Source of the DNA: Salinarimonas soli
GTDB lineage: Bacteria > Pseudomonadota > Alphaproteobacteria > Rhizobiales > Beijerinckiaceae
Length of the DNA: 64,000 nucleotides
Assembly: GCF_008386575.1 (NCBI RefSeq)
Contig: NZ_VUOA01000014.1
Coordinates: forward strand, 102,395-166,394
Reading direction: 5' to 3'
Part shown: one piece after another, positions 1 to 7,683 of the stretch
Layout: each line of letters opens with the position of its first letter
How positions within the stretch are numbered: the first letter of the stretch is position 1
Made by a program: the position numbers and the translations under genes
The notes under the pieces: model-generated
Databases searched by the model: none
What the model was told of the DNA's origin: nothing
What the model saw: the letters and a program-made list of their open reading frames with translations, nothing else

Positions 1-1
1 C

Positions 2-964
2 GCCGGCAAGAGCGACGACGCCACTTACGCCCGCGCCTGCATCGCGGCGACGGGGGCACGGGCGGTGGAGATCCCACTCGACTACGGAGCCCAGGGAACC
101 GACAGCTTCCTCGCCGTGTGCCGGGCCCAGGCGAAGCCCTCCCCGCTCATCGGCAACGTGCTCGCGCTGCCCAGTCTCTACCGCGCCATCGCGGATCGCG
201 GGGTGCGGGTGGTCCTCGACGGGACAGGCGCCGACGAGGTGTTCGGGGGCTATTGGACGCGCTACGCGGGGTTCGCCATGCGCGACGCCGCGCGAGCGGA
301 CGACGCGGCCTGGCTTGCGGGCGTGCGGGCCGGCGGCATGCTCCCGGCGCCGCTCGCCGCGATGTCGGACGGGGCGCTCGCCCGCGACGCGCTCCCGCTC
401 CCCGGCATCCACGCGATGCCCGAGCCCGAGCGGGCCGCGCTGAGCCGGGAGGGCGCCGCTCTCCTCGCGGCCGCGCGGGCGGGGGATCCGCTGGTCGGCT
501 TCAGGGGCGGCCTGGAGGATGCCCTCGTCCTCGATTCCCGCGCAGGCCGCCTACAGGAATGGCTGTGGCAGAACGACCGCAACGCCATGGCCGCGGGCGT
601 GGAGAACCGCAGCCCCTTCCTCGACCACCGCCTCCTCGCCTACGCGGCGACGCCCTACCACGCCAAGATGGCCGGCCGCGAGAACAAGCGGGAACTCAGG
701 GCCCTGTTCGACCGCTTCACACCCCTGCCCACCGCCCGCCGCTTCGAGAAGCAGGGCTTCCGCTGGGTCTACGGGCGCTTCCTGCGCGCCAACCGGCCAT
801 GGATCGCCGACCTCGTCTCCGGCTCCCGCCTCGCGCGCCGCGTCTGCGACATGGACGCGGTGACGCGCGCGATCCTCGACGATCCCGACGCCGACGCCCG
901 CGCCCTCGTCCAGCGCCTCCTGGTGCTCGCGGGCCTGGAGGCGTCGGGCGCGATCGATGCGTGA
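2..964 (+). CDS. Asparagine synthase-like amidotransferase, C-terminal part (5' truncated by window edge)
   Basis: The frame is open from the first bases of the window, so only the C-terminal synthetase (PP-loop ATPase) domain of a glutamine-dependent asparagine synthase family protein is present. Visible family motifs are GKSDD near the start (the downstream half of the PP-loop), VVLDGTGADEVFGGY at nt 210-254, and ENRSPFLDHRLL at nt 602-637, which corresponds to the conserved E-x-R-x-PFLDH stretch. Family members in polysaccharide clusters amidate or activate a carboxylate using ATP and glutamine. The following gene is convergent, so this gene belongs to whatever lies upstream. Whether it makes free asparagine or modifies a glycan cannot be told. 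A real 5' truncation cannot be distinguished from the window boundary. Confidence 0.88.
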   Translation, partial: AGKSDDATYARACIAATGARAVEIPLDYGAQGTDSFLAVCRAQAKPSPLIGNVLALPSLYRAIADRGVRVVLDGTGADEVFGGYWTRYAGFAMRDAARADDAAWLAGVRAGGMLPAPLAAMSDGALARDALPLPGIHAMPEPERAALSREGAALLAAARAGDPLVGFRGGLEDALVLDSRAGRLQEWLWQNDRNAMAAGVENRSPFLDHRLLAYAATPYHAKMAGRENKRELRALFDRFTPLPTARRFEKQGFRWVYGRFLRANRPWIADLVSGSRLARRVCDMDAVTRAILDDPDADARALVQRLLVLAGLEASGAIDA

Positions 965-1007
965 GGGGATCGATGAGGGGCCTGGCATCATCCTGCTCCC
1001 ACTTTCA

Positions 1008-1130
1008 CCCTCGTCCTGAGGTGCCCCGCAACGCGGGGCCTCGAAAGGGGCTCCAGAAGTCTCCGGAGGGCTGCGGAAGGGTGGTGCGTGCTTCGAGACG
1101 CGCCCTTCGAGCGCTCCTCAGCATGAGGGG
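1008..1130. repeat. Dispersed palindromic intergenic repeat, copy 1
   Basis: The element starts with CCCTCGTCCTGAGG and ends with CCTCAGCATGAGGGG, which are imperfect inverted repeats of each other. It contains internal GCCTCGAA and CTTCGAG units. It fills most of the gap between the convergent ends of the amidotransferase and ABC genes. A second copy in the opposite orientation lies at 25674-25794 and shares the ends and the segment CTCGAAGCACGCACCAC (on the opposite strand here). It resembles REP/RPE-type elements common in Rhizobiales. Confidence 0.8.
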
Positions 1131-1163
1131 CAGCGAATCGCCCCCAGCCAGCCTCCAAAGAAC

Positions 1164-3845
1164 CTACTGCGCCGCCGCGAGCGGGGGGGACTGCGCCACA
1201 GGCGGGGCCTCGACCGTCTCCAGGACGGCGCTCCCGCCCTTGAAGCGCAGCGCCAGCGGCAGCTTGACGGCGGCGGCCGTGGGCACGACGGCGATCAGGG
1301 TGCGGTCGGCCATCATGCCCCGGATGAGGGGCCGGATCGCCGCGGCCGCATTCTCGCCGAAGGGCGCGAGCGAACCGTCGATGACGAGGATCGCCGGGCG
1401 CTTGATGAGGACGCGGGCGAGGTTGACGGCGGCGCGCTGGGGCGGCGTGAGGAAGCGCCCGTTGGGGCCGACCTGCCGGTCGAGCCCCGCCCGCTCGATG
1501 TCGGGCACGAGCCCCGTCTCGGCCGCCACCTCCTCGATGAGGCGGGTCACCACGTCCTGCGCCTCCGCGACGCTCTGGTTCACGCGCCCGAAGAGGAGGT
1601 TGCACTTGAGGGGCGCCGCTGGGACATAGGCGTCGTTCTCGTAGAACTCGACGCCCGGGTCCGGCCGCGCGGCGAGGAGCGCCCGCACTTCCCGGCGCAC
1701 CTCCACGACCCGGTGGCGGATCTCGTCGTCGAGGAGACCGAGGCGGTGGCGGGGCTCCAGGTAGAGGAGCGAGAGGGCCACGAGGCGCAGGCGCTCGTCG
1801 AGGGCGAGCCGCGCGCCCCGGTCGCGCCGCGCCACCATCGCCTTGAACTCGGCGATCTCGTCGGCGGGCAGGAGCGAGTAGCGTTCCACCAGCGCGTGGC
1901 TCGGCGGCAATCCCTCGAACAGGCCTGCCATGAAGGCGGCAAGCCGCGCCCCGATGACCTCCAGATCGTCGAGGAGGCCCGTGCGCACGAGGATGCGCCG
2001 CACGCCGGGATCGTCGATGAGCCCGCGGCCGGCGAGCGCCGGCCCCGTCGGGGCGCCGAACAGGATGTTCTCGCCGAGGCTCGCATGGAGGTTGAAGCGC
2101 TCCCAGTCGAAGGGCGCCACGAGGTGGGCCTGCCCCCGCTCGACGAGATGCTCGCGCAGGGCGTGCCGGGCCTCGACGATCCGCTCCGGGAAGCCCGCCC
2201 AGCGCCGGCCGTCCACCGTGCTGGCGAGCCCGAACGCGAAAAGCTCCTTCTTGAAGCCCAGCGATCGCAGGAGGTGGACGAGGGTCTCGTCGAGCCGGTC
2301 CGTGCTGTCGAGCCCCGCGAGGCTCGCGTCGACCCACTCGTCGTCGATCGTGTCGGTGGCGTTGCCCGTGCGCAGGGCCTCCTCCAGCCGGCGCGCGGCA
2401 TCCGGGCCCGGCCGGGAGAGCCGGCGCACGACCCGGCGGCGCAGGCCGTAGGTGAGGTTGTCGCGCAGGGTGCCGGAGATCAGCATCGGGTCCGCCCCCG
2501 CATAGGCGACGAGGCGGCTCCCCGACAGCGGCGGCAGGTCGGCGAGCTCCACCCCGTCGAGGAGCACGGAGCCGTCGCGCGGGCGCGCCCTCTGGCCGAC
2601 CATCCGGGCGAACGCGCTCGCCGCCGGCCCGTCCGACGCCACGAGGGCGACGTGGGCGGGCAGCGCGATGTCGAGGGTCACACCGTCGATGACGAGCGCG
2701 CCGGTCTGGTCCACGACGTGGAGGTCGCGCAGCGAGAGCGTTCCGGGCGCCTCGGCCGGATCGTCCGTGTCGTCCGGGGCTCGCGCCGGCAGGAGGCGGT
2801 CGGGGCCGAAGAAGGCGATGACCTGCTCGTACTTGATCTGCACGTCCTGGCGCTGCTGGTCCCAGTCGATGAGCTCCTTGAGCGGCGGCGGCAGCTCGCG
2901 ATAGGCCGCGATGACGGCGACGAGCTGGCCGATATTGAGGGTTCCCTGTAGAGCCAGATAGCCGCCCACCGCGAAGAACAGGAACGGCGTGACCTGCGCC
3001 AGGAAGTTGTTGAGGAACTTGACCAGGAACTTCCGCTGGTAGATCCGCAGGCGCAGGTCGAACAGCCGGTGCAGGCGGCCCGAGAACTCCGCCTGCTCCC
3101 AGCCCGCGGTCTCGTGCACCCGCACCAGCTCCAGGCTCTCGATCGTCTCGCTGATCCGCCCCGCGAGCTGCCGCGATTCGAGCTGGCGCTCGCGGCCCAA
3201 GCGCAGGAGCTCGCGGCGCAGGCGCGGGATGACCGTGAACTGGGCGGCGATCACCCCCGCCGTCATGAGGCCGAGCCAGAGGTTCTGGACGAAGATGAAG
3301 GCGAGCGCCGTCAGCGCCTGGACCGACAGGAGGGCAGGCTGGATGAAGGCCTCGCCGACGAACCCGCCGATGGGCTCCACCTCGTCCTTCACGACGGTGG
3401 CCGCCTCCGCCCCCTTCACCGAGCGCAGGCTGTCGGGGCTGAAGCGCAGGGTGAAGCCGAACAGCTCGTAGCGCATGCGCCGCAGCATGCGCTCGCCGAG
3501 CACCCCCTTGGCGAGGTTGATCCAGTACTTGAAGGCACCGTTCACGACGACGAGGGCGAGATAGAGCCCCGCCAGGGTGAACAGGAGCTGCGACTGCGAC
3601 AGCGCCACGCCGTCGGTGAGCCAGATCGGGCCGCCCAGCCAGCCGGGCAGCGGGATCGTGAGCGCGAGCGCCGTCACGGCGGGGCTCGCCGCGAAGGGCG
3701 TGCCGAGGATCGCCTCGTTCACGATGCGGCGCGGCAGGTCGAGCGACGCGAAATAGAAGGGCGTCGACAGGACGACGACCGCCAGCACCGTGAGCTGCTC
3801 GCGCCGGGTGTGGCGCCAGACGTAGCGGAAGAGGTTTCGTTCCAT
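1164..3845 (-). CDS. ABC exporter-like membrane protein with degenerate nucleotide-binding domain
   Basis: The 893-residue protein begins with a type-I ABC exporter transmembrane domain (about residues 15-330, several hydrophobic segments) and continues into an NBD-like region. The NBD is strongly degenerate. The Walker A position (about residue 402) reads ASDGPAASAF, with no GKS/T. The signature (about 798) reads LTPPQ instead of LSGGQ. The Walker B position (about 818) reads ILVIDGSLAP, with glycine replacing the catalytic glutamate. Between the Q-loop region and the signature is an insertion of about 300 residues carrying two further NxxFG motifs (ENILFG, CNLLFG) besides the expected DNLTYG. 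It is transcribed divergently from the glycosyltransferase genes, so a role in glycan export or assembly is plausible but inferred. ATP hydrolysis by this chain looks unlikely. Confidence 0.85.
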   Translation of the reverse strand: MERNLFRYVWRHTRREQLTVLAVVVLSTPFYFASLDLPRRIVNEAILGTPFAASPAVTALALTIPLPGWLGGPIWLTDGVALSQSQLLFTLAGLYLALVVVNGAFKYWINLAKGVLGERMLRRMRYELFGFTLRFSPDSLRSVKGAEAATVVKDEVEPIGGFVGEAFIQPALLSVQALTALAFIFVQNLWLGLMTAGVIAAQFTVIPRLRRELLRLGRERQLESRQLAGRISETIESLELVRVHETAGWEQAEFSGRLHRLFDLRLRIYQRKFLVKFLNNFLAQVTPFLFFAVGGYLALQGTLNIGQLVAVIAAYRELPPPLKELIDWDQQRQDVQIKYEQVIAFFGPDRLLPARAPDDTDDPAEAPGTLSLRDLHVVDQTGALVIDGVTLDIALPAHVALVASDGPAASAFARMVGQRARPRDGSVLLDGVELADLPPLSGSRLVAYAGADPMLISGTLRDNLTYGLRRRVVRRLSRPGPDAARRLEEALRTGNATDTIDDEWVDASLAGLDSTDRLDETLVHLLRSLGFKKELFAFGLASTVDGRRWAGFPERIVEARHALREHLVERGQAHLVAPFDWERFNLHASLGENILFGAPTGPALAGRGLIDDPGVRRILVRTGLLDDLEVIGARLAAFMAGLFEGLPPSHALVERYSLLPADEIAEFKAMVARRDRGARLALDERLRLVALSLLYLEPRHRLGLLDDEIRHRVVEVRREVRALLAARPDPGVEFYENDAYVPAAPLKCNLLFGRVNQSVAEAQDVVTRLIEEVAAETGLVPDIERAGLDRQVGPNGRFLTPPQRAAVNLARVLIKRPAILVIDGSLAPFGENAAAAIRPLIRGMMADRTLIAVVPTAAAVKLPLALRFKGGSAVLETVEAPPVAQSPPLAAAQ

Positions 3846-3875
3846 CCGACCTTGAGTGTATCATTCCCGGCGGCA

Positions 3876-3889
3876 GATCGAAATCGATC
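3876..3889. promoter_or_regulatory. Short inverted repeat in divergent promoter region
   Basis: GATCGA-AA-TCGATC is a perfect 6-bp inverted repeat within the 178-bp gap between two divergent genes (ABC protein and glycosyltransferase). It could be an operator for either gene. No regulator is linked to it by the sequence. Confidence 0.25.
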
Positions 3890-4023
3890 GGCTGCGGCGC
3901 CCGCCGAATCCGCAAGGACGCGCGCATCGCAGCAAGATCAGGCAAAACGAGCAGTCCCGCACTGCGTACAGTTCCGCTCCCGTCCCCTGCACGGGCCACG
4001 ACACCGCGCCCCGGAATGACCGC

Positions 4024-5295
4024 ATGTCGGATACCATCCTCGCCGGCTCCCACTTCGCCCAAGGCGCGCGTCCGACGCCCCGGGGCGGCGACGGGTCGCA
4101 TCGTGTCCTGATCTACAGCCACGACACCTACGGCCTCGGCCACCTGCGCCGGGCGCGGGCCATCGCCAACGCCCTCGTGGCGGGGCGCTCCGACACCTCC
4201 GTGCTGATCCTTTCGGGCTCGCCCGTGGCCGGGAGCTTCGATTTCGGCAAGCGGGTCGATTTCGTGCGCATCCCCGGCGTGCGCAAGCTGTCGAACGGCG
4301 AGTACGAGTGCCCGAACCTCGACCTCTCCATCGACGAGGCGACGCGGCTGCGGGAGGCGATCATCCTGCAGACCGCCCGCTCCTTCCGGCCGGACCTGTT
4401 CATCGTCGACAAGGAGCCCACGGGCTTTCGCGGCGAGATCCTGCCGACCCTGTCGCATCTCGCCGGCACCGGCGCACGCCTCGTGCTCGGCCTGCGCGAC
4501 GTGCTCGACGAGCCGGAGGTCGTTCGCGACGAATGGCAGCGCAAGGGCGCCTTCGACGTCCTCGACCTCTACGACGAGATGTGGATCTACGGCCTCCAGG
4601 AGATCTACGAGCCGCTGGCCGCCCTGCCGCTCACGCCGGCCCAGTGCGAGCGCATCCACTACACGGGCTACCTGCGCCGCGAGCTGCCCCGGCGGCGGAC
4701 GGGCTCCTCCGAGGCCAGGGGCGCGGGCGCGCCCTTCGTCCTCGTCACCACGGGCGGCGGCGGGGACGGGGGCGACCTCGTCGACTGGGTGATCTCGGCC
4801 TACGAGACCGACCCGACCCTCGACCAATCGGCCCTCATCGTCTTCGGGCCGTTCCTCGACCGGGAGCGGCGGGCCGCCTTCCAGACCCGCATCGGCGCGA
4901 TCTCCGCCCTCGACGCCATCACCTTCGACGCCAAGATCGAGCACCTGATGCGTCGCGCCCAGGCGGTGGTTGCGATGGGCGGGTACAACACGTTCTGCGA
5001 GATCCTGTCCCTCGACAAGCCGGCCCTCATCGTACCCCGGCGCACGCCCCGCCTGGAGCAGTCGATCCGCGCGCTGGCCGCCGACCGCCTCGGCCTGGTT
5101 GGCATGCTGGAGGACGCGGACGGGGTGCGCGATCCGGCCGAGATGGCGCGGGCGCTACGCGCCCTGCCGACGCGGGCTCCCCCGTCCAAGGTCGTGGTCC
5201 CGGGCCTCCTCGACGGGCTCGACGCCATCCGCTCCCGCTTCGAGGCGCACGTGCAGGCCCGGCGCGCGCCCCGCCCCTTGCGCGCCGCGGAGTGA
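4024..5295 (+). CDS. MurG-like glycosyltransferase (COG4671-type)
   Basis: This 423-residue protein has the GT-B fold hallmarks of the GT28/MurG-like group. The N-terminal Gly-rich loop reads YGLGHLRRARAIA (about residues 38-50), and the C-terminal donor-binding segment reads MGGYNTFCEILSLDKPALI from about residue 316. The first ATG that gives a compact N-terminus is chosen; the frame is open further upstream but without family-like sequence. It starts a run of same-direction glycosyltransferases and lies 4 bp before the next gene. The product is probably cytosolic and transfers a sugar from a nucleotide donor in exopolysaccharide or glycolipid synthesis. Donor and acceptor are unknown. Confidence 0.85.
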   Translation: MSDTILAGSHFAQGARPTPRGGDGSHRVLIYSHDTYGLGHLRRARAIANALVAGRSDTSVLILSGSPVAGSFDFGKRVDFVRIPGVRKLSNGEYECPNLDLSIDEATRLREAIILQTARSFRPDLFIVDKEPTGFRGEILPTLSHLAGTGARLVLGLRDVLDEPEVVRDEWQRKGAFDVLDLYDEMWIYGLQEIYEPLAALPLTPAQCERIHYTGYLRRELPRRRTGSSEARGAGAPFVLVTTGGGGDGGDLVDWVISAYETDPTLDQSALIVFGPFLDRERRAAFQTRIGAISALDAITFDAKIEHLMRRAQAVVAMGGYNTFCEILSLDKPALIVPRRTPRLEQSIRALAADRLGLVGMLEDADGVRDPAEMARALRALPTRAPPSKVVVPGLLDGLDAIRSRFEAHVQARRAPRPLRAAE

Positions 5296-5299
5296 ACCC

Positions 5300-6562
5300 A
5301 TGACCGCCGATCCGCAGCGAGGGCGCGTCGCGATCGTCCTGAAGGGATATCCGCGCTTGTCGGAGACCTTCGTGGCGCAGGAGCTCGAAGGCCTGGAGGC
5401 GCGCGGCCTCTCCCTCGAGATCTGGTCCCTGCGCCGCCCGACCGACCGGATCGAGCACCCGCTCCACGGCCGCATCCGCGCCCGGCGACACTACCTGCCG
5501 GAATATCTTTACCGCGAGCCCGGCCGGGTCGCCCGCGCCGCCGTGAGCGCGCTGCGCCGCCCGGGGCTCGTAGCGCTGCTGCGCGTCTTCGCCCGCGATC
5601 TTGTTCGCGATCCGAGCCCCGGAAGGCTGCGGCGCTTAGGCCAGGCCTTCGTGCTCGCCCGCGAGCTCGGCCCCGCGGCCCGGCACATCCACGTCCATTT
5701 CTTGCACACGCCGGGCTCGGTGGCGCGCTACGCGGCCCTTCTCACCGGGCGGAGCTGGAGCTTCTCGGCCCACGCCAAGGACATCTGGACGCTCCCCGAC
5801 TGGGAGAAGCGCGAGAAGATCGCGGCGAGCGACTGGGGCGTGACCTGTACGGCTCAGGGGTATGCCCACCTGGAGGCGCTCGCGGAGCGCGGCAAGGTCC
5901 GCCTCGTCTATCACGGCCTCGATCTCTCGCGCTTTCCCCCGCCGCCGCAGGCGCGTGCGCCGCGCGACGGGCGGGATCCCGCCGATCCGGTGCGCATCGT
6001 GACGGTGGGGCGGGCGGTGGCCAAGAAGGGCTTCGACGATCTCCTCTGGGCGCTCGAGGCGCTTCCCAAAGGCCTCGACTGGCGCTGCACCCATGTGGGC
6101 GGGGGCGAGCTGCTGCGCTCGCTCAAGGAGCAGGCGGAGGCCCGGGGCCTCGCTGACCGCGTCACGTTCCGCGGGCCGCTCGGCCAGGACGAGGTCGTGG
6201 CGCTCCTGCGCGAGAGCGATCTCTTCGTCCTGCCCTCGAAGGAGGCGCGCTCAGGCGACCGGGACGGGCTCCCGAACGTGCTCATGGAGGCGGCCTCGCA
6301 GAGGCTCGCGATCCTCGCGACCGACTTCGCAGGGATCCCCGAGTTCATCCGCCCCGAACGCGAGGGCGTTCTCGTGCCCCCGGGCGATCGCGCCGCCCTT
6401 GCCCGCGCCATGGCGGCGCTCGCGGCCGATCCGGCCAGGCGGGCGGCGCTCGGGGCTGCGGCCCATGCCCGGCTGGTGGAGAGCTTTTCGGCGGGGGCGG
6501 GTCTCGACGAGCTCGCGACGCGGCTGCACGCGAGCCTCGGCGCGGAGGCCGTCATCCCATGA
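5300..6562 (+). CDS. GT4-family glycosyltransferase (WcaL/AmsK-like)
   Basis: The 420-residue protein begins with VAIVLKGYPRLSETFVAQE, a segment typical of colanic acid/amylovoran-type glycosyltransferases. It has the C-terminal GT4 donor site around residues 315-335 (GLPNVLMEAASQRLAILATD, an E-x7-E-like region) followed by GIPEFI. The start ATG lies 4 bp after the preceding stop. Its last codons overlap the next gene by 4 bases (ATGA), indicating translational coupling. It likely adds a sugar during assembly of the same surface glycan as its neighbours. Substrate unknown. Confidence 0.88.
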   Translation: MTADPQRGRVAIVLKGYPRLSETFVAQELEGLEARGLSLEIWSLRRPTDRIEHPLHGRIRARRHYLPEYLYREPGRVARAAVSALRRPGLVALLRVFARDLVRDPSPGRLRRLGQAFVLARELGPAARHIHVHFLHTPGSVARYAALLTGRSWSFSAHAKDIWTLPDWEKREKIAASDWGVTCTAQGYAHLEALAERGKVRLVYHGLDLSRFPPPPQARAPRDGRDPADPVRIVTVGRAVAKKGFDDLLWALEALPKGLDWRCTHVGGGELLRSLKEQAEARGLADRVTFRGPLGQDEVVALLRESDLFVLPSKEARSGDRDGLPNVLMEAASQRLAILATDFAGIPEFIRPEREGVLVPPGDRAALARAMAALAADPARRAALGAAAHARLVESFSAGAGLDELATRLHASLGAEAVIP

Positions 6563-7683
6563 AGGTGCCCTCGCCCGTCGCGTTCTACCCGCCCCTCAAG
6601 AGCCCACGCCATCCCACGCCCTCCGGCGACCGGACGATGGCGCGTCTGCTCATGGCGGCCCTGGAGCGGGCGGGCGCGCGGCCCGAGCTCATGAGCGAGC
6701 TTCGCACCTTCGAGCCGGCGGGCGATCCGCGGCGGCAGGCGGAGCTGCGGGAGGCAGGCCTGCGCGAGGCGGAGCGGATCGTGGCGCAGGTCGGGGCAAG
6801 GCCTCCGGCTGAGCGCCCCCGCGCCTGGTTCACCTACCACGTCTATTATAAGGCGCCCGACTGGATCGGCCCCGCCGTCGCGGGGGCGCTCGGCATTCCC
6901 TATCTCGTCGCCGAGGGCTCGCGGGCGGGCAAGCGCGCCGGCGGCCCCTGGGCGATCGGCCACGAGGGCGCGGAAGCCGCGCTCGACCGGGCCGACGCGA
7001 TCCTCGTGCTCACGGGCGCCGACCGCGAGGCGCTGGAGCGCCACCGGCCGGCGGGCCAGCGCCTGGTCGACCTGCCTCCTTTCCTCGACACGGCCCCCTG
7101 GACGCCCCGCGTCGGCCCCCGCCCCGCCGGACCCGCACGCCTCGTCACGGTGGCGATGATGCGCCACGGCGACAAGCTCGCCTCTTATCGGCTGCTCGCG
7201 GCGGCGCTGGGCGGATCGGCCCGCGACTGGACCCTCGACGTGATCGGGGACGGGGAGGCCCGGCCCGAGGTCGAGGCGGCTTTCGCCGGCTTTGGGACAC
7301 GCGTTCGCTTCCTGGGGCGTCGCGACGATCGGAGCGCGCTCGCGGCGGAGCTCCGGCGCGCCGACCTGTTCGTCTGGCCCGCCGTGAACGAGGCCTATGG
7401 TCTCGCGCTGCTGGAGGCCCAGGCCTGCGGCGTGCCGGTGCTCGCGGGCGCCTTCGGCGGCGTGGCCGACGTGGTGCGCGACGGCCATACGGGCCTCCTC
7501 GTCCGGCCCGGGGACGCCGGGGCCTTCACCCGCGCCCTCGACAGCCTTCTCGCCGATCCGGACCGCCTCGCCGCCCTCTCCCGGCGGGCGGCGGCCTTCG
7601 TCCATGGCGAGCGCGGCCTCGGGTCCGCCGCGGCGCGGCTCGCGGGGGCGCTCGAGGGCGTCAGGGAGGCAGCATGCGCCTGA
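6559..7683 (+). CDS. GT4-family glycosyltransferase
   Basis: The 374-residue protein starts with FYPPLKSPRHPTPSGDRTMAR, a GT4 N-terminal acceptor loop. The GT4 donor-binding signature is at about residue 278 (NEAYGLALLEAQACGVPVLA), followed by GGVADVVRDGHTGLLV. It overlaps the previous gene by 4 bases and the next by 10, so the genes are probably co-translated. It is a cytosolic retaining glycosyltransferase by family; the sugar is unknown. Confidence 0.87.
   Translation: MKVPSPVAFYPPLKSPRHPTPSGDRTMARLLMAALERAGARPELMSELRTFEPAGDPRRQAELREAGLREAERIVAQVGARPPAERPRAWFTYHVYYKAPDWIGPAVAGALGIPYLVAEGSRAGKRAGGPWAIGHEGAEAALDRADAILVLTGADREALERHRPAGQRLVDLPPFLDTAPWTPRVGPRPAGPARLVTVAMMRHGDKLASYRLLAAALGGSARDWTLDVIGDGEARPEVEAAFAGFGTRVRFLGRRDDRSALAAELRRADLFVWPAVNEAYGLALLEAQACGVPVLAGAFGGVADVVRDGHTGLLVRPGDAGAFTRALDSLLADPDRLAALSRRAAAFVHGERGLGSAAARLAGALEGVREAACA

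Noticed and set aside
1-964. Treating the amidotransferase as a genuine truncated pseudogene
   Set aside because: The frame simply runs off the window edge; there is no internal lesion.
988-4944. Very long minus-strand open frame across the ABC gene and the glycosyltransferase
   Set aside because: It lies in another frame of the real ABC gene and antisense to the glycosyltransferase. The translation is Arg/Pro/Ala-rich without domains, typical of GC-rich shadows.
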